From Paenibacillus sp. FSL R5-0517 (GTDB lineage Bacteria; Bacillota; Bacilli; Paenibacillales; Paenibacillaceae), in NCBI RefSeq assembly GCF_037974355.1, contig NZ_CP150235.1:3596001-3660000 (forward strand): a stretch of 64,000 nt of DNA, written 5' to 3'. The notes below the pieces were generated by a model that did not search any database, was not told the origin of the DNA, and worked only from the letters and a program-made list of their open reading frames with translations. This document shows, piece by piece, positions 32,966 to 42,859 of this stretch. The position numbers and the translations under genes were made by a program. Positions within the stretch are counted from its first letter, which is position 1; each line of letters starts with the position of its first letter.

Positions 32966-34249
32966 ATGAGAAATTGGTTTAAACCTTTGATTGGAATTAT
33001 GACCAGTGCAGTAATACTGGCCGGATGCGGATCGAGCACAATGGATAATACGACAGTGAATTCATCAACTTCGAAGCAAGCAGTAGCCATCAAGTTCATG
33101 CTATGGAACGACAGCGCCTCAGAGCGGATGTATGATGAACTGGCTCAAGCGTTCGAAGCGAAGAACCCGGGCATCACCATTGATTTTACCAAAAGTGATG
33201 CAAACACCTACAGCGAACGTCTAACCGTAACGCTGACAGGCGGTGGCGAGGTTGATGCTTTTGCTTTTAAGAGTCTGGATGAATATTACAAGCTGGCCTC
33301 GTCGGGGCGCACGCTGGCAATCGATGATCTTGCGACTGCTGACAACACAGAGCTTTCCGGTGTTCAATCCTTTTTTAACGATCTGAAAATTAACGATAGA
33401 CTTTACGGCTTGCCATTCCGTTCGGACGGCTGGGCGCTCTACTACAATAAAGATCTTTTTGATCAAGCGGGAGTTGCATATCCCGGCGATGACCTGACTT
33501 GGGAGCAATATGTTGAACTAGCCAAGAAGATGACAAGCGGAAGCGGGACAGATAAAATTTACGGTTCCTTTATGCCGGACTGGCCGCAGACCTGGTACTC
33601 CTATGGACAGCAACTGGGAAGCTCGCTCTACAGTGACAACTTGACCCCTTATGTGGAAGGACTCAAGCTCCGCAAGGAGCTGTCAGAAAGCGGTGCGCAG
33701 CCTTCCGTAGCCGAGAATAAAGCAACCAATGCACATTACAGAACGGCTTTCCTCACTGGGAAATATGCCATGGTTGTTACTGGAACCTGGTTCCCAGGCA
33801 TGCTGGAACAGGATCAGAAGGACAATAAGCTCAACTTTAACTGGGGGATGACGTATGTTCCTCATCCGCCGGGAGTGCAGAAGGGCACAACAATGACTGC
33901 AGTCGTTGTTCATGCCGTGAACTCGGAGTCCAAGCATCCCGAAGAAGCCAAGAAGTGGATCAGCTTCATTTCCAGTGAAGAAGGACAGCAGATCGTGGCA
34001 AAATATCAGACACCGGCTTCCTCAGCAGATCGTGTCAAGGATCAGTACAAAGCAACCTTTACCAATGATGCGGTGAACATGGATGCCATATTCAATATTA
34101 TATCTGTTCCGGAACGGGAACTGCGCAAGGGGATTACCCAGATGAACACGATCGCCACAGAAGAAGGAGAATTAGCATTGCTGGGCGAGCTGACACCTGA
34201 GGAAGCAATCGAAAACATCAAGAAGAGAAGAGAGCAAGAGATTCAATAG
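32966..34249 (+). CDS. Sugar ABC transporter binding lipoprotein
   Basis: 427 residues, ATG with GGAGGGG upstream. The lipobox LAGC gives C21 as the lipid anchor. The pattern is that of family-1 sugar-binding proteins: IKFMLWNDSASERMYDELAQAFEAKNPGI near the start, YGLPFRSDGWALYYNKDLFDQAG in the middle and WISFISSEEGQQIV towards the end. It captures oligosaccharides outside the membrane and delivers them to the two permeases directly downstream. Position between the kinase/regulator and the GH88 and PL8 genes indicates unsaturated uronic-acid disaccharides as cargo. The ATPase is not encoded here, as is usual for sugar importers of this group that share MsmK/MsmX. Confidence 0.92.
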   Translation: MRNWFKPLIGIMTSAVILAGCGSSTMDNTTVNSSTSKQAVAIKFMLWNDSASERMYDELAQAFEAKNPGITIDFTKSDANTYSERLTVTLTGGGEVDAFAFKSLDEYYKLASSGRTLAIDDLATADNTELSGVQSFFNDLKINDRLYGLPFRSDGWALYYNKDLFDQAGVAYPGDDLTWEQYVELAKKMTSGSGTDKIYGSFMPDWPQTWYSYGQQLGSSLYSDNLTPYVEGLKLRKELSESGAQPSVAENKATNAHYRTAFLTGKYAMVVTGTWFPGMLEQDQKDNKLNFNWGMTYVPHPPGVQKGTTMTAVVVHAVNSESKHPEEAKKWISFISSEEGQQIVAKYQTPASSADRVKDQYKATFTNDAVNMDAIFNIISVPERELRKGITQMNTIATEEGELALLGELTPEEAIENIKKRREQEIQ

Positions 34250-34272
34250 ATCAAGAAGTGGGAAGTGATGAA

Positions 34273-35223
34273 ATGTCTTCTTTGAATAAAAGCACACTAG
34301 GGACGCAGGGAACCAGCCTGTTGGAAAAAAGCAAAAAAACGTCATTGTGGCAAAGGATGATGCATCCGCAAGCGAGAACAGCCTATCTCTTTCTGCTCCC
34401 AAATCTGCTAGGGTTCTTGCTATTTATTGCTATTCCGAGTGTGATGGCGTTCGGACTTGGCTTCACAGAATGGGACGGGTATAATCCGGTGAAATGGAAC
34501 GGGCTGGATAATTATTTCCGGCTTGTGCGGGACGAGAACTTTCGAATTGCTTTACAGAATACGTTGCTCTACACCTTTGGCTCCTGCCTGCTCGTTATCA
34601 TTGCATCTCTATCATTGGCCTTGCTTGTTAACCAGAAAATGAAAGGGATGTCGCTCTACAGAGCGGCATTCTTCTTCCCACATATTGCATCGTTTATCGC
34701 AGTAGCGGTGGTATGGCAGGCCATTTTCAATCCAACGCTCGGACCACTGAACATGTTCCTCAGCAAATTTATGGAGCAGCCCCCCGGATGGCTGGTCAGC
34801 TCGAATTGGGCTTTGCTCAGCATTATACTTGTCTCGGCCTGGAAGATGGCTGGCTACTATATGCTGCTGTTCCTGGCCGGCTTGCAGGGAATTTCCAAAG
34901 AGCTGTACGAGGCAGCCAACATTGACGGTGCCAATATCCTGCAGCGCTTCCGCAATATAACACTGCCTATGTTATCTCCAGTGACGTTTTTTGTCATCAT
35001 TACCTGCATTATTAATCTGTTCAAGTCATTTGATCTCGTGTATGTCATGACCGGTGGTGGTCCGGGCCGCTCCACGAAGCTGCTCGTCTATGATATCTTC
35101 GTTCAATCATTTCGCAATTCCGCATTTGGTTACGCCTCGGCTGAGGCCATCGTGCTGTTCCTGATCGTTCTGGCGATTACTTATGTTCAATTTAAGGGGG
35201 AGAAACGATGGGTCAACTACTAG
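34273..35223 (+). CDS. Sugar ABC transporter permease, MalF-like
   Basis: 316 residues from the ATG at 34273, with GGAAG 7 bases before it. It has six transmembrane segments, starting with TAYLFLLPNLLGFLLFIAIP. The cytoplasmic EAA loop, which contacts the ATPase, is seen as ELYEAANIDGANILQRFRNI followed by TLPMLSP. It lies 24 bases after the binding-protein gene and overlaps the next permease by 16 bases, so all three form one importer. It forms the membrane channel together with that second permease. Confidence 0.92.
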   Translation: MSSLNKSTLGTQGTSLLEKSKKTSLWQRMMHPQARTAYLFLLPNLLGFLLFIAIPSVMAFGLGFTEWDGYNPVKWNGLDNYFRLVRDENFRIALQNTLLYTFGSCLLVIIASLSLALLVNQKMKGMSLYRAAFFFPHIASFIAVAVVWQAIFNPTLGPLNMFLSKFMEQPPGWLVSSNWALLSIILVSAWKMAGYYMLLFLAGLQGISKELYEAANIDGANILQRFRNITLPMLSPVTFFVIITCIINLFKSFDLVYVMTGGGPGRSTKLLVYDIFVQSFRNSAFGYASAEAIVLFLIVLAITYVQFKGEKRWVNY

Positions 35224-36041
35224 GTCGAGCAGTGCCTAAATCTCTGGCGCATCTGTTCATGATCTTAATATCTCTGGTTATGATCGTACCCTTTCTGTGG
35301 ATGCTGTCCACCTCCTTCAAGTTGCAGGAGGAAGTGTTCCAGTATCCGATACAGTGGATTCCGCAGGTATTTCACTTCGAGAATTACGTCGAGGTATGGA
35401 CCAGTATTCCATTTCCATTATACTATTTCAACTCTCTGAAGGTCTCTATCCTGGTTACTTTGGGGCAGCTGATTACCTGTTCTCTGGCTGGTTACGCTTT
35501 TGCCAGATTGGATTTCCCCGGGAAGAACCGACTGTTCATCATGTATTTTGCAGCCTTTATGATCCCTTATCAGGTCATTATGATTCCGCAGTATTTCGTT
35601 ATTAAGAAGCTAGGCCTTGTCGACAGCCATTGGGCACTGATCCTGTTGGAAATCTTTAGTCCCTATGGCGTGTTCCTAATGCGCCAGTTCTTGTCGGGAA
35701 TCTCGAAGGAACTCTCTGAGGCGGCGCGGATTGACGGCTGCAACGAATTTGGCATCTTTGCGAGAATCATCATGCCGCTGGCCAAGCCGGCGTTAGCAAC
35801 GCTTGGAATCTTCGCTTTCTCCTGGGTGTGGAATGATTTTCAGGCTCCACTTATTTATCTTACCAGCGATAGCCTTAAGACACTGCCACTCGGCTTGGCC
35901 AGTCTAAACGGCGAGTTCACATCGCAGACCCAATTAATTATGGCAGGTACAGTACTGTCACTTATTCCGGTAGTCACTGTATTCCTATTCTTCCAACGAT
36001 ACTTTATCTCGGGCATTACTGCCGGTTCTGTGAAAGGATGA
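35208..36041 (+). CDS. Sugar ABC transporter permease, MalG-like
   Basis: 277 residues, ATG with AAGGGGGAG upstream, overlapping the end of the first permease. It has six hydrophobic segments, of which the first is LAHLFMILISLVMIVPFLWM. The EAA loop ELSEAARIDGCNEFGIFARI followed by IMPLAKPAL is clear. The C-terminus RYFISGITAGSVKG is the standard end of this family. It pairs with the upstream permease to form the channel. The stop codon overlaps the next gene's upstream ATG, so translation of the GH88 enzyme is coupled to it. Confidence 0.92.
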   Translation: MGQLLGRAVPKSLAHLFMILISLVMIVPFLWMLSTSFKLQEEVFQYPIQWIPQVFHFENYVEVWTSIPFPLYYFNSLKVSILVTLGQLITCSLAGYAFARLDFPGKNRLFIMYFAAFMIPYQVIMIPQYFVIKKLGLVDSHWALILLEIFSPYGVFLMRQFLSGISKELSEAARIDGCNEFGIFARIIMPLAKPALATLGIFAFSWVWNDFQAPLIYLTSDSLKTLPLGLASLNGEFTSQTQLIMAGTVLSLIPVVTVFLFFQRYFISGITAGSVKG

Positions 36042-36046
36042 GAACT

Positions 36047-37228
36047 GTGAAGAAAACTCTAGTAACGAACGTAAAATGGCATGAGGCCATCGAATATGCA
36101 GTCCTCAAAACAAAACAAAATTTGTCCCGGTACAACCAGAAGTTCCCCCATATCTCCAATGACAAGTGTTATGAATGGGGTGATAACGAGGACTGGATCG
36201 AAGGCTTCTGGACCGGCATAGTCTGGCTATGTTACGAGTACAGCGGTGACGAATATCTGCGTTTGCAGGCTAATAGCCAGATTGCCAGCTTTCATCGCCG
36301 GCTTCAGGCCCAACATGCACTTGAACATCATGACATTGGCTTCCTATATGGATTATCCGCACTCGCGGGCTGGATCGTTGAAGAGGATGAACGGCACAAA
36401 CTGCTTGCACTGCAAGCCGCTGATCATCTACTGGGACGTTGGCGAGAGACATCTGGGCTCATTCAGGCTTGGGGGCCGGAAGATGATTCGGAGAATGGGG
36501 GGCGTATCATCATCGACTGTTTAATGAATCTCCCGCTGCTGTACTGGGCTTCCAGTGCAACCGGCAATCCCCGCTATGCGGAGGTTGCCGTCCGACAGGC
36601 CGAGTTGTCAAGGAAATTTCTTGTGCGGGGAGACGACTCGTCCTATCACACCTTTTATTTTGACCGAAGCGGAAATTCGCTGAGAGGGGGAACACATCAA
36701 GGCAACAGTGACGGGTCCACATGGACACGTGGACAGGCTTGGGGCATCTATGGATTTGCTCTGTCTTATCGCCAAACGGGAAACATCAATTTTCTGGAAA
36801 CCTCGAAACGCCTGGCTGCTTATTTCATAGAACGAATACCGGCTGACGGCATCGTTTATTGGGACTTTGATGTTCCCGTGACCGGCTCTACCAGTCGGGA
36901 CAGCTCCGCTTCCGCTATTGCAGCTTGTGGCATGCTGGAACTACTGGAACATTTAGCACCTGACGATCCGCAGAGGCAGCGATTAGAAGATGCGGTCTTG
37001 GTGACTATGACGGCACTAGCCGAGTCCTCAATGAGCATGGCGCAGGAAAAGGAAGGCCTTATCGATCATGGATCATATCATGTCAGGGGCAGCTACGGGC
37101 TGGATGGTTATATGATCTGGGGGGATTATTTTTATCTTGAAGCGCTAATGCGTCTGGAAAAGCAGATTCCCGGGTATTGGTATGAGCGGGGGAAAAGCCT
37201 GATTCCGTTCAAGGATATAAATCGATAA
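36047..37228 (+). CDS. GH88 unsaturated glucuronyl hydrolase
   Basis: 393 residues from a GTG at 36047, which has AGGA 8 bases upstream; the ATG at 36038 overlaps the permease stop but has no spaced ribosome site. The family signature residues are present: aspartate in HHDIGFLYG (residue 96 from this start; D88 of the Bacillus GL1 enzyme), aspartate in GRIIIDCLMN (residue 157; D149 equivalent), and WTRGQAWGIYGFAL. There is no signal peptide, so it works in the cytoplasm on imported disaccharides. It releases the 4,5-unsaturated uronic acid left by a polysaccharide lyase. The PL8 lyase gene follows directly. Confidence 0.93.
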   Translation: MKKTLVTNVKWHEAIEYAVLKTKQNLSRYNQKFPHISNDKCYEWGDNEDWIEGFWTGIVWLCYEYSGDEYLRLQANSQIASFHRRLQAQHALEHHDIGFLYGLSALAGWIVEEDERHKLLALQAADHLLGRWRETSGLIQAWGPEDDSENGGRIIIDCLMNLPLLYWASSATGNPRYAEVAVRQAELSRKFLVRGDDSSYHTFYFDRSGNSLRGGTHQGNSDGSTWTRGQAWGIYGFALSYRQTGNINFLETSKRLAAYFIERIPADGIVYWDFDVPVTGSTSRDSSASAIAACGMLELLEHLAPDDPQRQRLEDAVLVTMTALAESSMSMAQEKEGLIDHGSYHVRGSYGLDGYMIWGDYFYLEALMRLEKQIPGYWYERGKSLIPFKDINR

Positions 37229-37322
37229 ATGTTCATTCTTCCTGATGTTTTGAAGCGGCTAGAATTTCGTTTGCTGCATTTATAGGCTTTTGACGCAAAA
37301 TCAGAAATTTGGAGGGGTTGGT

Positions 37323-40300
37323 ATGCAAGTGTATAATCAGCCATTCATTAAATCGTTCTTCTTCCGTTTGATCATCATGCTGCTGGTTCTGTCGCTTATC
37401 ATTCCCCCTACAGCCTTGCCATCGGCGTTCGCCGCTGGCACCGTATACGTAAATGTTAACTATGATGAAAGCGGAAATGCCAAGAATACAAAGCTCTATA
37501 ACGGCTCCACATACAGCGGCTCGGTCGGCGGAAGTTGGGGCATCTATAATTCTTTGGCAGAAACAGATTATGTGACTATAGAAAATGCTCCCCAGCGCGA
37601 GGATTACAGTCTCAAAATCGTTTCCAATACCAAAAACGTGAGTACCGGAAGAAATAATCTGGGCGGAACGGAAGCTGGCAATTCCGGCATCGCCGGAAAG
37701 CTGGTTTTTGAAGCGTCGGTTTATATGAACAGTACTACACATCGCCGGGAGATTCAGTTCAGAAGCCTTAATGCGCCTTCCCCCGCTACAAGCACTACCA
37801 ATATTTCAGCCCTTACCTTCAATGCTGCGGGAGAAATAAGGGATGTCAGCAACCAGTTCCTAACACATTACGAGAAGAATTCATGGTACAAAATAAAAAT
37901 GTTCATAGACAATTCAGCACGCTCCATAACTTATTTCCTGAATGATCAGTATTTAGGAGAAGCCTTGCTGCCTTCCGTCTGGATGAATATTAGACATATA
38001 TACCTGAATCAGTATTTTCAAAGTGGGATGCAGGCAGAGTGGATGGTCGATGACCTGAAACTCGCGGAATACGTTCCAATTACGGGAATCAGTACTTCAG
38101 TGGCACAGCTTGAGCTGCCGGTGAGTGCCAGCACCAATATAGTGGTTACGGCCTTTCCGCAAAATGCTTCCGACCAGCGTTTACTTTGGAGTACGAATGA
38201 CCCTGATGTGGCCACGGTGACTAATGGCACGGTCCATGCGCTCAAAGAAGGTAGCACTACAGTGAATGTAAGCACTTATGAGGGCAATTATTCGCTTGCG
38301 GTTCCAGTGTCAGTGACCAAACCGGTGCTGCCGCTCGGCATCATACTGCCGGATGAAATTAATCTGGCGGTAACAAGCAAGCAAACTCTGCAGCCTGTAT
38401 TTAATCCCCAGAATACAACGAATCAGGCATTGAGCTGGAGTTCCAACAATCCAGCTGTTGCCACCGTAAATGCCGTTGGTGAAATCACCGGAATATCGGT
38501 CGGATCGACGGCGATTACAGCAGTATCACAAACCGATCCGACGATCTCTGCAGAGGTTACCGTTATTATTACTCCCTATATTCCTGTCGCCTCTGTTGCC
38601 ATAACCTCTCCACCCTCACAAATTTCCAAATACGACAGCCTGCAACTCATCGCAAATGTTGAGCCGGCGAATGCAACGGAATCACAGCTAAGCTGGGTAT
38701 CGGATCACCCGGAAATTGTAAGTGTGGCTGCAGATGGAAAAATACAGGCACTTGGCGTCGGTACAGCTACGGTGTCCGCAAACACAGTTAACGGAGTGGG
38801 AGATTCAGTTACACTTGAGGTGGTTGCTCCCCAGCCAGAAAATCCCGAAGAATATGATGAAATCAGGCAGCGTTGGAAGGAGACTCTGATCGGCAAAAAT
38901 TCTCTGGATGTTAATGAAACAGCAGTGCAAACCATTATTCAGGCCAATGCATCTGCAGCTCAACAATACTGGGATAGCATGCAACTCGCATCGGGAGGCA
39001 CAACGCTCTGGAATGACCTGCCTGCTTCTGCCAGTGATTCTACTTTTATCAACAACCACTATACCCGATTGAAGACAATGGCATTAGCCTATCAGACAAG
39101 AGGAACATCTCTATACCATAATTCCGGGCTAAAGGACGATCTGCTTCAAGCCATGGACTGGATGCTGGATAAGTTGTACACGGACACGGGCACCGAATTC
39201 GGGAACTGGTGGAACTGGGATATCGGCGTTCCCAATCGTTTGGTCGATATTCTGATCTTGATGTATGACGAGTTGACACCGGAACAAATTCTGAGGAATA
39301 CGGCAAGCATCGATCATTATATCGGGGACATCACTTCCGCTTCTTTTACACAGACAGGTGCCAACCGCTCCGATATCATGCTGATTCAAGTCCGTATGGG
39401 GCTTGTCGAACATAACTACGACCGGCTAATTCAAGCCAGGAACGGGATGAGTGAGCTATTTCAGTACACAGCTGCAGGCGATGGCTTCTATGAAGACGGC
39501 TCGTATGTGCAGCACAGCACGATAGCCTATACGGGAAGTTATGGGGAGGTTCTGATACAGGGGATCGGGAACCTGATGTTTCTGCTGAACGGAAGCACCT
39601 GGGAGCCGATTGTTCCCGAAATGAGTAATGTCTATCGGTGGATCGACGAAGGATTTGCTCCTGTATTATATAAAGGGCAGGCTATTGATATGACAAGAGG
39701 ACGCGCAATCGTCAGGCCGGCAGCAGATGCCTATTACTCCGGCAGAAACATTCTGGCAGGTATCTCCCGAATTGCAGTGACATCTCCTGCCGAGCTATCG
39801 CTTCAATTAAAGAGCTTGGTGAAATATCATGTAGAGTATCAGCTGAGTAGGGGGGGATCATACTATCAGTTTCCACTGGATTTGGCAGATACGATCAGGG
39901 ATTGGGTGGAGGATCCTGCGATTGTTCCTGCCACCGATGTTCAGGCACACTATGAGTTGAGTGGCATGGCTCGTAGTGTACATCGGGGCGAAGACTTCCT
40001 GTTCGGGGTCAGTAAAAGTTCAAAGCGTATTGCTACCTATGAGCTTACCAACGGAGAGAATCCTAAAGGCTGGTATACTGGTGACGGGATGACGTATCTC
40101 TACAACCAGGATCTGTCCCAGTATACAGGCAGCTTCTGGGCAACGGTGAACTGGAGCCGACTTCCAGGCACAACGGTTGTCTCGCGGACAAGAAATTCTA
40201 GCAATTATCAATATGGGGATGGCGAGACCGTCCCGCTTAATTCCTGGGCGGGCGGCACAACGTTGGATACTTTCGGCGTTACAGGCATGGAACTGCTTCA

Positions 40301-41147
40301 GAACGGCACACAAATGCAGGCGCGGAAATCCTGGTTCGCTTTTGACAATGAAATTGTTGCGCTAGGTGCTGGCATTACAAGCACAGATAACCTTCCTGTA
40401 GAAACCGTCATTGAGCAGCGGAAGTTGAGAGAAGACAATTCAAACAGTTTCTACGTGGATGGTGAAGTTCTGAATGGGACCATAGTAAATGAAGAGATAG
40501 AGAATCCATCATGGGCTTATCTGGAGGGAAATGTGATAGGTTCGAACATTGGTTATATCTTCCCGAATCATTCACCGATCAGATTGACCAGACAAATTCA
40601 AGAGGGAAGATGGTCCGACATTAATCTCAGCAATCCTCCTTCTGCAACATTACCTACCGAACTGCTACAGAATTATTTCCTGACCATGTGGATTGATCAT
40701 GGGAATAATCCTGCTGACAGTCAGTATGAATATATGATTTTGCCAAATGCAAGCAAACAGGAAACAAAAGAATACGCCGATTCGCCGGATGTCACCGTTC
40801 TCGCCAATTCTAAGACGGTTCAGGCGGTCCGAGAGAATACGCTTAACGTTGCCGGGTATAATTTCTGGACGGATACTCTGACTTCGGTAAATGGCGTTAC
40901 TTCGAATAAGCAAGCCTCTGTCATGATTAGAAAAAATCCGGAGGCGAATACGATTGAGCTTTCAGTGTCTGATCCTACACTAGAGAATCAGGGGTATATT
41001 GAACTGGAACTGGATACAGATGCAGCAGGAATACTAGGTAAAGACGATCAGATCGAGGTACTACAGCTATCACCCACGGTGAAGCTAAAGATTAATATGC
41101 GAGATACCCTCGGGCAGACATTGCGGACTAAATTGCAAACCCAATGA
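37323..41147 (+). CDS. Secreted PL8 polysaccharide lyase with Ig-like repeats
   Basis: 1274 residues from the ATG at 37323, with GGAGGGG upstream. Signal peptide to about residue 38 (ALPSAFAA). A beta-sandwich, laminin-G-like module follows to about 240. Three BIG2-type Ig repeats then lie at about 245-505, each with a ...LSW.S..P..ATV..G.I.G...GSTT pattern. The lyase domain starts near 510: N628 in NWWNWDIG, H731 in QHSTIAYTGSYG and Y740 are the expected catalytic residues, and an arginine-rich MTRGRAIVR follows. PL8 enzymes cleave hyaluronan, chondroitin or xanthan by beta-elimination; which one cannot be told. Its products fit the adjacent GH88 enzyme. No wall-anchor motif was seen. Confidence 0.93.
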   Translation: MQVYNQPFIKSFFFRLIIMLLVLSLIIPPTALPSAFAAGTVYVNVNYDESGNAKNTKLYNGSTYSGSVGGSWGIYNSLAETDYVTIENAPQREDYSLKIVSNTKNVSTGRNNLGGTEAGNSGIAGKLVFEASVYMNSTTHRREIQFRSLNAPSPATSTTNISALTFNAAGEIRDVSNQFLTHYEKNSWYKIKMFIDNSARSITYFLNDQYLGEALLPSVWMNIRHIYLNQYFQSGMQAEWMVDDLKLAEYVPITGISTSVAQLELPVSASTNIVVTAFPQNASDQRLLWSTNDPDVATVTNGTVHALKEGSTTVNVSTYEGNYSLAVPVSVTKPVLPLGIILPDEINLAVTSKQTLQPVFNPQNTTNQALSWSSNNPAVATVNAVGEITGISVGSTAITAVSQTDPTISAEVTVIITPYIPVASVAITSPPSQISKYDSLQLIANVEPANATESQLSWVSDHPEIVSVAADGKIQALGVGTATVSANTVNGVGDSVTLEVVAPQPENPEEYDEIRQRWKETLIGKNSLDVNETAVQTIIQANASAAQQYWDSMQLASGGTTLWNDLPASASDSTFINNHYTRLKTMALAYQTRGTSLYHNSGLKDDLLQAMDWMLDKLYTDTGTEFGNWWNWDIGVPNRLVDILILMYDELTPEQILRNTASIDHYIGDITSASFTQTGANRSDIMLIQVRMGLVEHNYDRLIQARNGMSELFQYTAAGDGFYEDGSYVQHSTIAYTGSYGEVLIQGIGNLMFLLNGSTWEPIVPEMSNVYRWIDEGFAPVLYKGQAIDMTRGRAIVRPAADAYYSGRNILAGISRIAVTSPAELSLQLKSLVKYHVEYQLSRGGSYYQFPLDLADTIRDWVEDPAIVPATDVQAHYELSGMARSVHRGEDFLFGVSKSSKRIATYELTNGENPKGWYTGDGMTYLYNQDLSQYTGSFWATVNWSRLPGTTVVSRTRNSSNYQYGDGETVPLNSWAGGTTLDTFGVTGMELLQNGTQMQARKSWFAFDNEIVALGAGITSTDNLPVETVIEQRKLREDNSNSFYVDGEVLNGTIVNEEIENPSWAYLEGNVIGSNIGYIFPNHSPIRLTRQIQEGRWSDINLSNPPSATLPTELLQNYFLTMWIDHGNNPADSQYEYMILPNASKQETKEYADSPDVTVLANSKTVQAVRENTLNVAGYNFWTDTLTSVNGVTSNKQASVMIRKNPEANTIELSVSDPTLENQGYIELELDTDAAGILGKDDQIEVLQLSPTVKLKINMRDTLGQTLRTKLQTQ

Positions 41148-41417
41148 AACCATGACGAGGCAGATTAATTTGTTTGGCTATCCCTGAGTTGGTCCAAGGC
41201 TAGGTCGCTGCTTCACCCTGACAGACGTAGAGAGTTCGAAATCATACAGTCGCCGTCTGGGGAGTTTGCCTGGAGGTAAATAGTACAGATATTATTACAT
41301 CTAAATTTGGTCGATACAGTGACGGGACTACCACCCCCACGGTTCCGATTCTGTCATGTAAGTAATGTGAAATACAGAAGGCTAACGGATGTAGTTTATA
41401 CTTAACATTACGCAGGA

Positions 41418-41846
41418 ATGGATACAATGGATATTCGTGTAGATGATTTGAGTGGGGTACAGGTGATTGGATTAATTGCAGAACATTTGCAAGGAATGGC
41501 AGAGGACTTCCCACCAGAAAGCGTTCATGCCCTTAATCTGGACGGGTTGAAGAAGCCCGGAATTACTTTCTGGTGTGCATGGGAAGATGAAAGCTGCTTG
41601 GCTGTGGGGCTATCAAGGAATTGGACAAAGAGCATGCAGAACTCAAATCGATGCGAACAGCTAAGAATCATATGCGCAAAGGTGTAGCTAGAAATGTTCT
41701 TGCTCACATTATTGAAGCAGCCATAAGCCGTGGATACAAACGGATCAGCTCGCAAGCTGTATGAAGGTTTTGGTTTCACGTATTGTGAGCCGTTTGCAGA
41801 TTATATCCTAGATGGGATTAGTACATTTATGACGAAGGAACTGTAG
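41418..41846 (+). pseudogene. Broken GNAT acetyltransferase
   Basis: The frame from ATG 41418 reads as a GNAT N-terminus up to TFWCAWEDES, then shifts. The neighbouring frame continues as ELDKEHAELKSMRTAKNH, MRKGVARNVLAHIIEAAISR and GYKRIS. A second break removes about a dozen residues before RKLYEGFGFTYCEPFADYI and MTKEL at 41846. Two independent lesions mean a dead gene. The 41.15-41.42 kb stretch before it shows nothing recognisable. Confidence 0.85.
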
Positions 41847-42106
41847 TACACGTTTTGTAAATATACAGAACGTTCAGAATATTTAGAGAACGTTACTTGA
41901 AGAACAGCATTCTGTAGATGCAGAGGGTGCTGTTCTTTGGCGTATATATGTTTCCTTCTACTGAAAAGGTGCAAATATGCTGTGTATTCAGGAGATCTTC
42001 GAGAAATCGGTTACTGGAGCACATGATTTATTTAGTCGTCTTCTATCAGTATCAGTACAGCATTGGGACACAACCAAAATACCTGGCTGATTCTATTTCC
42101 GATTAG

Positions 42107-42430
42107 ATGATTGTAGGAAAAGGTCTCGGTGGGAAAGTTGCTCTCATAACATCCGGCAGATTCTCTGGTGGTTCGCATGGATTTATAGTCGGCCACGTAT
42201 CACCTGAAGCACAAGTATGCGGGCCAATCTCTTTACTCCAAAATGGAGATATTATTACCATGAACAGTGACATTCAGGAAAGTAAGGTTGAGGTGACAGA
42301 AGAAGAGTTAGCCGCTCGAGCGCAAGCGTGGATACAACCTCCACTAAAAGTAAAATCCGGTGTACTCGGCAAATATGCCAAATTAGTTTCCTCTGCTTCA
42401 AAAGGTGCAGTAACAGATTTGATGGAATAA
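42107..42430 (+). pseudogene. ilvD: C-terminal fragment of dihydroxy-acid dehydratase (ilvD)
   Basis: 107 residues, [20 protein letters not shown] to GAVTDLME, correspond to the last fifth of IlvD, an iron-sulfur enzyme of branched-chain amino acid synthesis of about 560 residues. The usual DGRFSGG reads SGRFSGG. Nothing upstream encodes the rest; the preceding 260 bases show no gene. There is no clear ribosome site. This is a remnant, perhaps left by recombination, next to the broken acetyltransferase. Confidence 0.85.
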
Positions 42431-42589
42431 ACAAGCAAATATTGATGCTGCATATAAAATAGGACGTTAGAAGCTGCTACAACGAATGCATAGAGCGTGT
42501 GAAACAAAAAAATGCAAGCTTTAAAGATTAAGAATGTCGCGCCATAAGATTCTACAACAGTTGTATGTAAAAAGATTGAATTTTAAAAA

Positions 42590-42620
42590 CCCGTTAATCA
42601 GAAAAGTTTAGCGGATTTTT
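42590..42620 (+). terminator. Intrinsic terminator
   Basis: CCGTTAA pairs with TTTAGCGG, followed by ATTTTT. It closes the decay zone before the Fur/MarR promoter. Confidence 0.6.
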
Positions 42621-42736
42621 GTTGACCAGGGTGGAAATCCAGGTTCGGAATGGGCAGGTTAAAAAGATAAGATATTCCTTTTAAGGCAGGTCTCTGTCCG
42701 GACTTTAGCGTGATGTTGCAAGGTCAGAAAATTTAT

Positions 42737-42845
42737 TTGATAATCATTATCATTCATGTTATATTGTTCACGAGTAAACAAAATAAAATTAATTATCCTT
42801 AAACACCATACTATTAAAGTGATATTTTTGTTTACAAGTAAATAA
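42737..42845 (+). promoter_or_regulatory. Promoter with Fur box and two MarR-type operators
   Basis: TTGATA (42737-42742) and TATATT (42760-42765) are 17 bases apart. A perfect Fur box, TGATAATCATTATCA (42738-42752), covers the -35. The palindrome TTGTTCACGAGTAAACAA (42764-42781) starts in the -10, and a second copy, TTGTTTACAAGTAAATAA (42828-42845), lies just before the ribosome site of the MarR gene. Iron and MarR control are both suggested. Confidence 0.78.
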
Positions 42846-42859
42846 GGAGCGATCACAAG

